The position numbers and the translations under genes are program-made. This document shows, in pieces, positions 12,500-23,522 of a stretch of 64,000 nucleotides of DNA. The stretch covers positions 46,260,581-46,324,580 of the forward strand of contig OX442314.1 of assembly GCA_949358305.1 (NCBI GenBank), given 5' to 3'. The stretch is from Strigamia acuminata (Eukaryota > Arthropoda > Chilopoda > Geophilomorpha > Linotaeniidae). Each line of letters opens with the position of its first letter. Positions within the stretch are counted from its first letter, which is position 1. The notes under the pieces are model-generated. The model was not told the DNA's origin and made no database searches. It saw only the letters and a list, made by a program, of their open reading frames with translations.

Positions 12500-14110
12500 A
12501 AAAAATGTGTTTTTAAGTGAAAAAATGACAAAAAAAAATGCATTTTTAACTGAAAAAATGAAAAAAAAATGCATTTTTAACTGAAAAAATGAAAAAAAAA
12601 TGCATTTTTAACTGAAAAAATGAAAAAAAAATGCATTTTTAACTGAAAAAATGAAAAAAAAATGCATTTTTAACTGAAAAAATGAAAAAAAAATGCATTT
12701 TTAACTGAAAAAATGAAAAAAAAATGCATTTTTAACTGAAAAAATGAAAAAAAAATGCATTTTTAACTGAAAAAATGAAAGAAAAATGCATTTTTAACTG
12801 AAAAAATGAAAAAAAAATGCATTTTTAACTGAAAAAATGAAAAAAAAATGCATTTTTAACTGAAAAAATGAAAAAAAAATGCATTTTTAACTGAAAAAAT
12901 GAAAGAAAAATGCATTTTTAACTGAAAAAATGAAAAAAAAATGCATTTTTAACTGAAAAAATGAAAAAAAAATGCATTTTTAACTGAAAAAATGTGTTTT
13001 TAAGTGAAAAAATGCATTTTCAAGTGAAAAAATGAAAAAAAAAGCATTTTAAACTGAGAAAATGTTGTCACGATTAATTCCGTTGGTGTAATTAATTCCT
13101 AACAATATCGCGCAAAAACTAATTCGCGCAATAGTAATGGGCAAAGTTCGTAGATTTCCCTAAACCTTGTTTCCTTCAAATGTGGACATCCAGAAACTCA
13201 GGAAACCTAATACTCGCGTTTGACTAACATAATTTATGTTGGACAGTTCCTTGCTTACGACGGGTGTTTGTAGGCGTAAAAGAATGAAAGCACGATGATA
13301 TAAACCTAGAGTGGAAAGGGGATATCATCGGGCAGTGATAATATAAAAGATGTCGGCTTAGAAAATAGCGCAATAGGGTTAGATGTAGGAGCGCTTGTTG
13401 AAGGCGCAAATAATAGAGGACTAAATCTAAATGTTACTAAAGGAGAATGGTGTTATCCAGTAGAGAGCATAAGAAGAAGTGATTAAACTTAGGATGATTG
13501 GAAAGAAGAAAACTCAGTCATGTGACTGGTCAGATCAATTAGAGAAGGGGGTGGAAAGGTGAAAATAGGAGTTCGATTGTTAAGAATAATGATATGCGCA
13601 TCATCCAGATTGCGCATTCATTAAATGAAGATGAGTAAGTGAGATGAATCATCACAAGTGAGAGAAACAAGAAAATATTATAGGAAATAAGATCGAGTTA
13701 TTCTAAAATAAAAATAGGCGGGTAGACGTGCCCGTGACAATGTGTTTTTAAGTAAAAAATATGAATTTTCACGAGAAAAAAAAAAAAAAAAAATGCATTT
13801 TCAACTGAAAAAATGTGTTTTTAAGTGAAAAAATAAATTTTCACGAGAAAAAATGAATTTTCACGAGAAAAAATGAAAAAAAAATGCATTTTTAACTGAA
13901 AAAATGTGTTTTTAAGTGAAAAAATGCATTTTCAAGTGAAAAAATGAAAAAAAAAATGCATTTTCACGAGAAAAAATGAATTTTCACGAGAAAAAATGAT
14001 TTTTCACGAGAAAAAATGAATTTTCACGAGAAAAAATTTAAAAAAAATGCATTTTCAACTGGAAAAATGTGTTTTTAAGTGAAAAAATGATTTTTCACGA
14101 GAAAAAAAGA
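12500..14110. repeat. A-rich minisatellite, unit 4, split by an LTR
   Basis: From 12530 to about 12990 it is a homogeneous array with a 31-bp period (tgcatttttaactg plus an A-rich tail, about 15 copies), unlike the 132-bp higher-order form of units 2-3. It continues after the LTR insertion from 13740 to 14110 with cacgagaaaaaatg-type repeats like those of unit 1. Confidence 0.9.
13066..13739. mobile_element. Solo LTR inserted in unit 4
   Basis: A 674-bp insertion bounded by TGTCACG and CGTGACA (7-bp terminal inverted repeat, TG...CA) and flanked by a 4-bp duplication ATGT (13062-13065 and 13740-13743). The uninterrupted sequence can be read in unit 1. There is no coding capacity, so it is a solo LTR. 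Its reverse complement resembles the sequence starting at 21991, which marks a dispersed family. Orientation is unknown. Confidence 0.85.
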
Positions 14111-15165
14111 AAAAAAACCAAGTTTTTGAAAAAGGCTTCTATTTATATTGGTGTTTCAAATTGCCGCCAGAGTGCGCTACTACCGCAGATTGTTTCGTGA
14201 TTGCCGTGATCGTGGCAAAAAACCTTGAACAAAGTACTTTTTCTAGACAATATTAAAAAACAAAATATATGGGCGGATAGGAATTTTCATTTTAACCAGA
14301 TTTAGCCTGGTTTCAGAATTTTTAAATCGTTTTTTGGTATCGAAAACATCAAAATGATCCGTATCGGGCCAACATTTTGGCATCCATTAAAGGACATGGG
14401 TTCCGCCAGGTGGCGCTGATGACACACAAATTTGAAAATTATTGAGTTCGTTTAGACGCCATTTCGCCATTTCGCGATTCCTGTTTCCCCTTCGTTTTCC
14501 GTTATTTTATTTTCAAACATTTTCCTTACTAAGGAATTGGATCGAAACATCTTTTATTGCATGGCTTCATACCTATTGTTGCATCCGAGTTGAATAATTA
14601 ATTAATAAATAATAAATAATAAATTATAAATAATACATTTTTTTTTTTTTTTTTTGTTTTTTTTTATCTCCAAAAACATAGGCTTAAAAAAACGAATCGT
14701 GACGTCACTAACTCTGCTCTTTCTTCCTGAATAAAGACAAATTTGACAATGTAAAAATGCACGTTTTAGGCAATTTTTCAATGTAAAAATGGACGTTTTT
14801 TGTCAAAAATGGTCGTTTTAAGCCATTTTTCAATGTAAAAATGGCCGTTTTTCGTAGAAAATTATCGTTTTTCGTCAAAAATAGTCGTTTTTTTTTGTCA
14901 AAAAAGGCCGTTTTTCATTGCATTCATTCTGTTGGATTATTGTCATCGTTGACAGCTGGCATGGACTACGCAGAGCAACAAACATGACGTGGAACATTAA
15001 TGGCATTTGGCGTCTATTTTTTTATAGTTCGTTGTTTTGTAATTGTAATAAAAGAAATAAATAATTCAAATGTATTTTTTAATAACCAAAGAAAACAACA
15101 TTTTACACAAAAGATTCTCTCTTCTCATTCGTAAACGATAGCTCACGAAAGAAATGATTCGCGAA

Positions 15166-16161
15166 TCATTTCTTTCGTCTTCGTGTCGGTGGCGGTTTCT
15201 CTGGCGGTTTCGTCAGCGGTGGCGCCACGTATCCATAGATTATCAGATCGCAAATACTTAGAATGTAACTCGTACAAATATTGCACAAGCGAACCTTCTG
15301 AATCGTTAAATACCGACCCCTCAGCATTGGGGGACATTTGAAGGGAATTGACTCCTTTCCTGACCTGCCTCTAAGTTCATTACACAAGCCGTTCGAGGTG
15401 AGATGCTTTTTTACGCCCAGCCCATCGTTAACATTGCCAACGCGGACTTCCAAATCGTGGTCCCGCGATACTGCAAACACAGAATTATTCACCCGCACAC
15501 ACGTGCATGCACATTTCAACTCACAGTGGGTCTTTCTGCCGACATAAAGTACGTTATCAATTACATGCTCAACAGCCATGTCAAGTCGCCACCACGGGGT
15601 CGGGTCCAGAATATTTTCCAAAGTGTGCGTACACGTCAAATTATCAGGATCCAACGCGTAATAGACCGAAAAAAAGGTCTGCTTTAAATAGTTGCTACTC
15701 TGAAACACTTTTGCCTTCGAAAAATCCAGTTTGACGACTGGAGGAATACTGGTCGCTTTCGTTTTCACCTCGGGACAAACTCGAAGTGGCTCTGCAATCA
15801 GAATTAAGCGTCGATTCAAGTATTTGAGGGCGATTTTCATCGGACTCACCGCCGACGCTAATAGCAATAATTCCGCCTTTAGAAAACAGTCCTCGTGGAC
15901 CAGATAATTTTCCTCCAGCAACGAAGAATCCGATTAAGAACGCCAAAATTAATGAGAGGCATACAAAACACAGAACACACAGCCAGATCAAAATCCACTT
16001 GGTTTTACTGTCGAACAAAAAATAGGTTGAATAAATTAATTCCTCGGCTCTATTTTGTTCGAAATCACGTACTTCGCCTTCTCCGCCGCCGCCTTCTTCT
16101 TGGACTGCGTCTTGGGTTCGGGAAACTTAAAATTGAGCTTAAGTCTGTCTTCGTCCCACAT
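15166..16161 (-). CDS. FTP-domain type II membrane protein, unit 5 (array end)
   Basis: Exons at 16073-16161, 15850-16007 and 15166-15791, all sites intact. Protein layout as in unit 2. The unit is truncated: homology to the array ends about 60 bp upstream of the ATG (around 16223), so this copy lacks the upstream minisatellite. It also lacks most of the left spacer, which was replaced by other sequence at about 14417-14650. It may therefore have a different promoter. Confidence 0.85.
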
Positions 16162-16432
16162 CGTTGAGTCGCTGGAACGTTAACCGATCGAACTGTGTTC
16201 GGTCGCAACAATCGACGTGCACTCGTTGGAATAAGCGATGCAGCATACAGCACGGCGCGACGAGTCGTTTTGTTATTTCAATAACGTCACCGAATGTCGC
16301 ATCAAAATGCTCATTGTTTGTGATAATCACTAATCATTTTGTACTGTAGCTGACAAAAACCAAAATTTTTCAAAATCATACGAAGTGGCTTATACTTTCG
16401 TTATTACAAATTAAATTTTTCTTTTTTATAAA

Positions 16433-16501
16433 CGTAACAAAAACCGAGAGTTCTAAAATGTTATGATTCATAACATTTTAGAACGCTCGGTTTTTGTTAC
16501 G
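16433..16501. repeat. 69-bp near-perfect palindrome
   Basis: Arms of 34 nt with one mismatch and a 1-nt centre (t16467). The outer arm begins CGTAACAAAAACCGAG. It is too large to be a chance inverted repeat. The arm end CGTAAC/GTTACG is repeated just outside (gtttgttacg). Nothing else was recognised between 16224 and 16512. Confidence 0.9.
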
Positions 16502-16512
16502 TTTGTTACGTT

Positions 16513-16984
16513 ATGAAAAACATGGACGTTACTTCTGTCCGTATACCGAAGGGTTTCGAAAAAACGACATTACTGGATGGCAACGATCGGATGTTTTTTC
16601 AGAATGAGTTTGGATTCGAGCGACCCGTCGTACAAGAAACAAGGAAAACAATTTATGAATCAAGTGTTTACTTACGAAATTGCGCGGTGAATGGTTACAC
16701 GGGCCTGAGAAGAACATTTGGGACGTTTATTCCGGTTTATTCCGGTTTATTTCGCATTTCCGCACGCTTGCGCAGGCTATTACAAGTGTTTTGCGAGTGG
16801 CATCAACGATTTGATGCAGGAATTCGTATTCAAAGAAGATTATTCACATCTGTTTCAAAACGTTGAACGAGATTTCGGTGTCCAAGGGATGCGCCAACTG
16901 TGTACATTGTGTTCAGTTTGTATTCTCAATAATAAATTACTGTTTTTGTCACTTTGTGTTTCAAATGTATTGAGGAACTTTTAA
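16513..16984 (+). CDS. Uncertain ORF, possibly two exons
   Basis: An open frame from ATG 16513 runs to 16866. A second open frame ends at 16984. Removing a putative intron of about 110 bp (donor near 16670 GTGTTT, acceptor ..GCGCAG at 16779) joins them in phase to a protein of about 120 residues with a segment YYKCFASG. The weak donor and lack of homology make this tentative. The stretch also overlaps a duplicated ttattccggt motif. No family was recognised. AATAAA follows at 16931-16936. Confidence 0.25.
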
Positions 16985-17762
16985 AAAAAATTGTATTATT
17001 TAATTTCTTTGTGAGACCACATGGGAAAGGAATATTAGATTAAATATCACAAAATGTCGAAGATTAAAATAAAATGATTTTCACGAAGATCGGATCAGAA
17101 AACCGAAAGATTTGTTGGACCGGAAATTGTCTTTTCGTAGAATGGTGCGCGAAATCTTCCAGGATTCGTCTATTAAGGTTTTCCAAATTTAAGTCCGGGC
17201 GTTCGAAGCTACAATCGTGTATCTCTTGAAAATTGGAGTAAATTTGCAACTTATTTTTTTGTTTTGTAAATAACAATACCGTAATTAAGTATTCTCCGAA
17301 ATTAGATTTGTTGTAAATATGGACGAATAAATTGTTTTCATGTGTTCACGAAGTTGGGGGCCGCACATCCACCGCGACTCAATTTTCCGCGAACTCGCTT
17401 TACCGCGAAAAAAATAATTCGCGCTCGAACATGGGCAGGAAAGCCAAGAAGTTGATTTTATATTTTGAATTAAAAATTCGCGGTAAATCGATTCGCGGAA
17501 TATATTTTCGCGCTAGATGACACGCCCCAATCGGTGTCAGCGGTGTGGCCACATCGGGAACTACGAAAATCGATTTTATGTGACGCTGACTGCTAACAGC
17601 GCCCTCTGTACTTCTCTCGTGAATTACATTTTGACGGAGATGAGATTGTGAGTGAAACACAAAGAAAAATCACTTTTTATTCAACATCTAGAATTCTTAT
17701 GAAATTTAGCAATTGATTAAGTTAAAGCATCGACAAAACAACGTACAAATAACATTAAGTAC

Positions 17763-18044
17763 TTAAGAAGGTACATGTTCCCCGTAAACATAAATTTCGC
17801 ATACGGTAAAAACACAATTTCCGCAGTCTGAAGTAAGTTGAAGCGTTACATATTTACCTGTAACAGAAGCTATGCACTGGTGCTCCAATAGTCCGGTAGT
17901 GCCCGGAGTTTCCATCACCCAACAAATCCCATTCTTATAGAAAGAAATGAGATCTGATTCTGTGTTCGGTCCAACTCGCACTTCAAGATTTTTCAGCACC
18001 GCCGCTAAAGCAAAGTTAATTTCAATTGCATTCAGTAGAGCGTC

Positions 18045-18075
<31 letters not shown>

Positions 18076-19219
18076 TTTTCACTTGGATTTCACATGAAAA
18101 TGTTTTTTTCTCGTGAAAATTCATTTGTTCCCTTAAAAACACATTTTTTCAGTTAAAAATGCATTTTTTTTTCTGTATTACGAATTATTACTCCTGTATA
18201 CCCAGGGCCGGCTCCAGCGGGCCACAGTACTGGTGATAAAAAGTAATCGCAAATTTAAAAATCTCGAATGACGTGAACGCGATTAGCGGTAAAAATAATT
18301 TGCAATTGTAACCGCGAAATTGTACCAACTATTTCGGGAGTTTACCTTGTTTTTGTTGCCTAGGAAATATTTAGGGAATTCGTTTTGTTTTTGTTATCTT
18401 GGAGACGGAATTTGGTGTATACCGATTTTAACTATTGGAGTTGAGGCTGCCGGGCAAACAAATCGGTTTTATCACATTTTTGTCCTGGAGACCTGGAGCC
18501 GGTCCTGTATCCCGATAGAATTTATTTTACTTGAGTTTGGTGACAGCTGAATTGCTACTGACTCAACCGCATATATTTCCCCCAAAGCAATCATATAAAA
18601 TGGATAGTCGTCTTTGCCGGTAGTCGCGACACACACGTCGATGTCCTCGTCAGTTGCAGCTTCTGGATGTGTAGCTCCTGGACTTGCAGCGACACTTTTG
18701 GTTCTTGCTCTGTTTACCCTAACTGTTGAAAATATCGATTTCAACGTACAATTGAACAAAAAAAATTCATTTTGGACCAAAAACACTTATTTTTCGACCA
18801 AAAACACTCATTTTCCGGCCAAAAACACCCATTTTTGTAGAAAAATACCCATTTTTGTAGAAAAACACTCATTTTTCGGCCAAAAACACTCATTTTTACT
18901 CAGACATGATTCTTCTTCGTCATAGTCATTTATGAATGTACCGAGGTCCTCCTCATCATGAGTTGGGCCACACTCAAGATCATTTTTTCCTCCGCTTTTG
19001 GATCCAATATAATATCCAAAGAAATAGAGCAAGGTAATCAGAAGGACAAACACAACGACGCCCAAAACTATTATTACGTTCCTCTTTCTGGAGAAGAAAA
19101 AAAGAAAATGGTTGATTGATGCGGCGGAAAAGGAATTTTGGGTCAAACAAGTATATTTACAAGTGAATTTCATTCTTCTTCTCTTGTTCGCCGAGGAAGC
19201 CCCACGCAATGCGGACCAT
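17763..19219 (-). CDS. Diverged FTP-domain type II membrane protein (paralogue)
   Basis: Four exons on the minus strand: 19161-19219, 18900-19087, 18531-18722 and 17763-18004. Introns of 73, 177 and 526 bp all have GT-AG ends, and the phases agree throughout, giving 226 residues. A short cytoplasmic tail is followed by a hydrophobic anchor (VIIVLGVVVFVLLITLLYFF) and an acidic linker. The FTP half-domains are split over exons 3 and 4: VNRARTKSVAAS, then ALGEIYAVESVAIQL, and LEVRVG, GKYVTLQL and CEIYVYG. The WWRLD motif of the array copies is replaced by PFYMIALG, so glycan binding may differ. A poly(A) signal AATAAA lies at 17676-17681, about 80 bp after the stop. The array copies lack the intron that splits the FTP domain. 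Confidence 0.75.
18047..18180. repeat. ATT microsatellite and minisatellite-like block in intron 3
   Basis: An (att)n tract is followed by cacatgaaaatgttttt, ttctcgtgaaaattcatt and cagttaaaaatgcattttt. These are the same building blocks, inverted, as the minisatellite upstream of the array genes. A second tract in intron 2 (about 18770-18895) repeats aaaacactcatttttcggcc. Confidence 0.7.
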
Positions 19220-20216
19220 GCTCGCTCTTTTCTTTTTTTCCTTTTTACTTTGAATCAAGCTGTCACGGACGGTTGGAATAGAAACACGAATATTCGTCCA
19301 TTTTTCAATAATGTTCGTGACGTCATAAAAGGTGATTTTCTTTTTTTAAATTACCGTTTAAACAAAGAGCAGAATATAATGCAGCAACGAGTGTCAAAGT
19401 TGATTAATCGGTCAGAGTGGTGGCGAAATTGAGGTTTACCAACATCCGAAAGAAATGTGTAATATTGTACGAATGTGGTTTGATTTTTCAATAATGCTCA
19501 TGATACGGAAAAGGGTGATTTTTAATGTCATTGTTTTGAACAATGGGCAGAAGTGCTGCAATAACGGTGGATGGCGAGTAATCGGTTTTCAGTGGTGTGG
19601 CGACATCGAGAACTATGGCAGAATTGAGGTTCGTCCAAAAGCGCCGCAATTTTTGACGATTTTGCACACAATTCGATCGTTTAACTTGTGTTTATTAACT
19701 TCTGGATGCTTTTTTGAACAACCGAAAGAAAAACCGAGATTCTCAAAAATATAGTTTATTTTATTTTATTGTAATTAAAAGTGCCTCCCTCGTTGTTGTA
19801 GCCCATTATTTCGAAACAAACAAAAATTCAAATTTTTATTGATCGGCTTGAATATGACATTATCTCGTTCATATGCGACATCGGAAATATTTTAAGTTTA
19901 TCAGGTCTGTCAATATTGAGTGTGGCACGAAAAATGGAAATACTCATTTTTGAACATCACCGACAATAATATCATTCGACTGGGTTTTCAACATCGAAAA
20001 AAAATAAAAGCATTACTTCACAAATTTACCTAAATTTTCGCAATATTATTCATTTGTACACAAATATTTGATAGGAATTACTAAAATTAGATCCAAAATC
20101 CAATAGTGATGCAACCTAATTCATGCAATTCTAACAAAAATCACGAGCAATTTTCTAGTAATTTCTGTAATTAATTGGAATTGAGTGGTTAAACGAAATT
20201 CCCGCACAAATCTCAC

Positions 20217-20727
20217 TACAATTTATTCATACACAATTTATTCTTGCAGAATTTATTCATGCACAATGACAAATTATTCATGCACAATGACAATTTATTC
20301 TTGCAGAATTTATTCATGCACAATGACAAATTATTCATGCACAATGACAATTTATTCGTGCACAATGACAATTTATTCGTACACAATGACAATTTACAAT
20401 TTATTCGTGCACAATGACAATTTACAATTTATTCGTGCACAATGACAATTTACAATTTATTTGTGCACAATAACAATTTACAATTTATTCATGCACAATG
20501 ACAATTTACAATTTATTCGGTCACAATGAAAATTTACAATTTATTCGTGCACAATGACAATTTACAATTTATTCGTGCACAATGACAATTCTTTCATGCA
20601 TAATGACAATTTATTCGTGCAAAATGACAATTTACAATTTATTCGTGCACAATAACAATTTACAATTTATTCGTCCACAATAACAATTTACAATTTATTC
20701 GTCCACAATAACAATTTGGTATTGTAA
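20217..20727. repeat. 28-bp/21-bp AT-rich minisatellite
   Basis: Units of the type cgtgcacaatgacaatttat, with the 28-bp form adding a repeated tacaattt block. The left part uses shorter units. It ends abruptly against the BEL/Pao gag fragment at about 20727. The open frame across it (20185-20445) is a by-product of the repeat. Between 19220 and 20216 nothing convincing was found. Confidence 0.9.
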
Positions 20728-21289
20728 TTTCTAACGCTTTGATGTCATTCAAAGCGTCTCCGTGCAGATACGTGCGCAGGTGAAGCAATTTATTTATATT
20801 GTCCAACTGTGTGTCGTCTCCATATTGCATGCTAAATGTTTTCCAGAACCCACTCCAATCCTCTGGCCGCCTACCGTCAAATTTTGGCACTTCCAACGAT
20901 TTTCTTTTTATCGAATTGTTAATTGTTGGTATTACGGCTGGATTTAATTGTAGCGGTAAATTTTGAGGAACAATGGGTTGAACTGGGTAATTTTGAGTGT
21001 CATACGATACAATGGCGGCTCTTGTTGTTGCAGCGCGGTCTTCAATGGCGTCGAGCGCGTTGCTCACCTCATCCACTTCAAGGTCGTTCTTGGCCAAGTC
21101 CATAGCCAAATCACTGGCTTTTGTTACACGTAGCATTTTCCCTGCCAGTTGGTCTGTCCAGATGCCTAGTACATCTTTGGTCACAACTGACACATCAGCA
21201 AAAGCAGTTGTAATGGCAGCCATCAGTGTTTCAACAGCTTGGATGGCTGTGGTCAAGGCCCTTCTTTTCAACTCGAATTTTGGAGGCAT
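20728..21289 (-). pseudogene. BEL/Pao gag, N-terminal fragment
   Basis: The minus-strand frame from 21289 gives about 187 residues before it runs into the minisatellite. It begins with an alpha-helical region, then shows the BEL/Pao gag signature LEVPKFDG...WSGFWKTF...LDNINKLLHLRTYLHGDALNDIKALE (DUF1759-like). This stretch is kept in BEL elements from insects to vertebrates. The rest of gag and all of pol are missing, replaced by the repeat. It is part of the 5' end of an element that continues to the LTR at 21342. Confidence 0.75.
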
Positions 21290-21320
21290 TTTGTACTTGC
21301 AGTTGTTATGTTAGGGGTAT

Positions 21321-21338
21321 TCCCGGGTTTCGGCACCA
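21321..21338 (-). other. Primer binding site, tRNA-Phe type
   Basis: On the minus strand TGGTGCCGAAACCCGGGA is complementary to the 3' end (with CCA) of animal tRNA-Phe, as known from conserved tRNA sequence. It lies 3 nt from the LTR end, as expected for a minus-strand retroelement. Confidence 0.7.
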
Positions 21339-21341
21339 AAA

Positions 21342-21583
21342 TGTTGATTCCAGTTGTTTGTTGAATCTTTCCAAATGTCTCTGGCTTCTTTGTAAATGTA
21401 AATGTTGGTTGAAATAAAATGGATGCTTGTTGTCACCATGAAATTTGTATGTTCACTGGGGTCAAGTTTATTGTCTCACAAAAACTATATACAAGAAACG
21501 CTCCTATTGGAGCAACACTAATCTCTTAATTGGCTTCAGCTGCATTCTTAAGAGGGGAGCTGAAGCCAGGTTGAGTGACAACA
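21342..21583 (-). mobile_element. 5' LTR of the truncated BEL/Pao element
   Basis: The 242-bp segment is bounded by TGTTG and CAACA and adjoins the primer binding site, so it fits a 5' LTR read on the minus strand. The outer boundary rests on the terminal inverted repeat only; no target duplication can be checked. Between 21584 and 21990 the DNA is AT-rich and contains two copies of a small hairpin motif cacattaaagggaatgtg (about 21804 and 21904). Confidence 0.6.
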
Positions 21584-21990
21584 AATCTAACCCAATCTAA
21601 TTAAAAAGGTTAATGACACTAAAAATGTAAATAAACAAATAAAAACATAATAAATGCAAATATCAAATATCAAATCAAAAAATATGGAAATTAGCAAATA
21701 AAAGACACTAACGAGTAAGATGTCATAATAAGAATTAATACAAGCAAATATTAATTTAAAAACATTATTAAATTAAGTTTCACAAAATAGCAATAATAAT
21801 GGCACATTAAAGGGAATGTGCACCCGAATTAAATGTCATGAAATCAAATACAAATTGCAAAAATATTAATAAATCAAAATACACAAAAATAACACACAAA
21901 CATCACATTAAAGGGAATGTGAACCCTGGAGTAAAACACCAGTTTTCACATAAACATTTGTAATGCAGGGAAGCATTGCATATTAGACTT

Positions 21991-22450
21991 TGTCACGGGC
22001 AGGCTACCCACCCTCTTTTTTCATGTAATTTAATTTAGACTGTTCCATCCTATTTTCTTATACTGTTTTCTGATTTCATTCTCTCTGGTCTGGTGATTCA
22101 TCTTCTGTTGATTGATACGCAAGCAAGATGCTGCGCATATGATTATTTTCAACAATTAGATCTTTATTTACACCTTTTCCCCCTTCACCTATTTTAAACT
22201 GACCAGTCACGTGACTAAGATTACCTTTTCCTTTCAAACCAACTAAAATCACTTCTCTTCTTGTCTTCTAATAGGAAACACCTCCCTTAGCTAACATTAG
22301 GAGAATGTCACTTATTATTTGCGCCCTTAAAAATGCTATCTCATACCAATAACTTGTTTTCGCTAAAATGAGATTCGCTAATAAGGACGGATCTTATGTG
22401 AGTCTATTACGATCCGACTTAGGTTAAAGCAAAGGTAAGACCACGGTTAG
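21991..22450. mobile_element. LTR fragment related to the unit-4 solo LTR
   Basis: It begins TGTCACGGGCAGGCTACCC, matching the reverse complement of the end of the 13066-13739 LTR, and shares further islands (gatgattcatct, tgcgcatatgattatt, gaccagtcacgtgact, ttatttgcgccctt). The match ends where the large inverted repeat begins, so the fragment is truncated there. Confidence 0.6.
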
Positions 22451-22515
22451 GTGGTATCACAGAACAGGTCATTCCGAACATTTAAAAAAAAAGACATTTT
22501 TAAGCGCTGTGAACT

Positions 22516-23423
22516 TGCTGCGATCCGGGAATTTAACTAACTTAAATCACTAAAATTACTAAGTTAACTCGCAGGTGAGTGCCGTTGATAGGACTTACTC
22601 TCAAGTGTGGCTAAGTGTTGTTTAAGGAATTTTGAATAAACACAAAAGGTTAAAATCAAATGAACAATATTTTAATCTATGATAATTACAATGAATATAA
22701 TGAAACGGGATTTACAATAAGGAAAAGCGACAATGTCGCGGAAATAATGAAATGGAAATAAATAGCAAAGGCGCGTAACAACGGTTACGCGCAACACGCA
22801 AATGGCGTGTACAACAACGGCTTGTTGTTGAGATGGCAGCGACGGCTTCTCCTTCTCGTTACTCACACGTACGATGGCGGTGGCGGGAACTCCGGACACG
22901 TCAACGGTGGCTCCTGCGACGGCGATGGTTCACGGCGAGTGACTCCTCTTATTTTCGACAGTAATGCGCGGCTGGTACACGCGAGCGCAAACGGGTGCTT
23001 GCTTTGCACAATTGGCACAAAGCAAACGAGGTCTTGATTCACACGAACTCTAACACTGTCAGTACTTGCTGGTTTTTGCAGAGCAATGACGAGTATATTG
23101 TTAGTTTAGTGTGAAAATCAAGAGTGTGCCAAAATTGGTGAGTTAAGTTTGGCACACTTCAAATCTGCGCAGTAAATCTGTGCAATTAGCTCAGTTTGGT
23201 GCAACAAAGAAATCTGTTGCACCAAAACGGTTAATTAGCTGTTAGCCCCAGCCAATTTGGAGTGAAATGTGCTTGGGGAGTTTTCATCCCACACCCCCCC
23301 CCCCCCAGTCACATGACTGAGTCTGGCACACGCCAGACCATCGTGAAATGAAATAAAGCACAATTATCTTTTAAGTGGTGATTTTTATTTAATACATTTA
23401 TGAAATAAATCGAGATCACCACA
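22516..23423 (-). mobile_element. LTR-like element, family TGTGGTGATC (left arm)
   Basis: Read on the minus strand it starts TGTGGTGATCTCG and ends CCCGGATCGCAGCA. Relatives with the same ends lie at 33395-34288, 56593-57357 and 61386-62459, and a 5'-truncated one at 58061-58763. No coding capacity. It follows the peptide gene in all three module copies, so it was carried along in the duplications. A run of 14 C interrupts it near 23300. Confidence 0.7.
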
Positions 23424-23522
23424 ATTTAAAAAAACAAAAAACAAAAAACAAACGATCAATAATCAAAAATTTAAATTTTTAATTTATTGTCAATCCTACA
23501 CAAGCCATTCTTAATTCACTTG

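Larger units (their letters stand above)
1..16223. repeat. Tandem array of five ~3.4-kb gene-bearing units
   Basis: The same landmark (atgggttccgccaggtggcg) opens units at 1, 3385, 6778, 10168 and 14396. Unit lengths are 3384, 3393, 3390 and 4228 bp, and the last is a truncated unit of about 1.8 kb. Unit 4 is long because of a 674-bp LTR insertion. Unit 5 has lost the left part of the unit and its upstream minisatellite. Units 2 and 3 are almost identical, which implies recent duplication or homogenisation. Each unit holds, left to right: poly-T and GAATG-rich spacer, two TGACGTCA sites, a small minisatellite, a minus-strand gene with a palindrome at its stop codon, a long A-rich minisatellite, and a dispersed-repeat segment. 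The array may extend left of the window. Confidence 0.95.

Noticed and set aside
20185-20445. Frame with repeated TMTIYSC-like words
   Set aside because: Translation of the 21/28-bp minisatellite.
22672-23037. Opposed frames of 75-76 codons repeated at 33767-34132
   Set aside because: They lie inside the LTR-like element of the inverted repeat and are not kept in its other copies.
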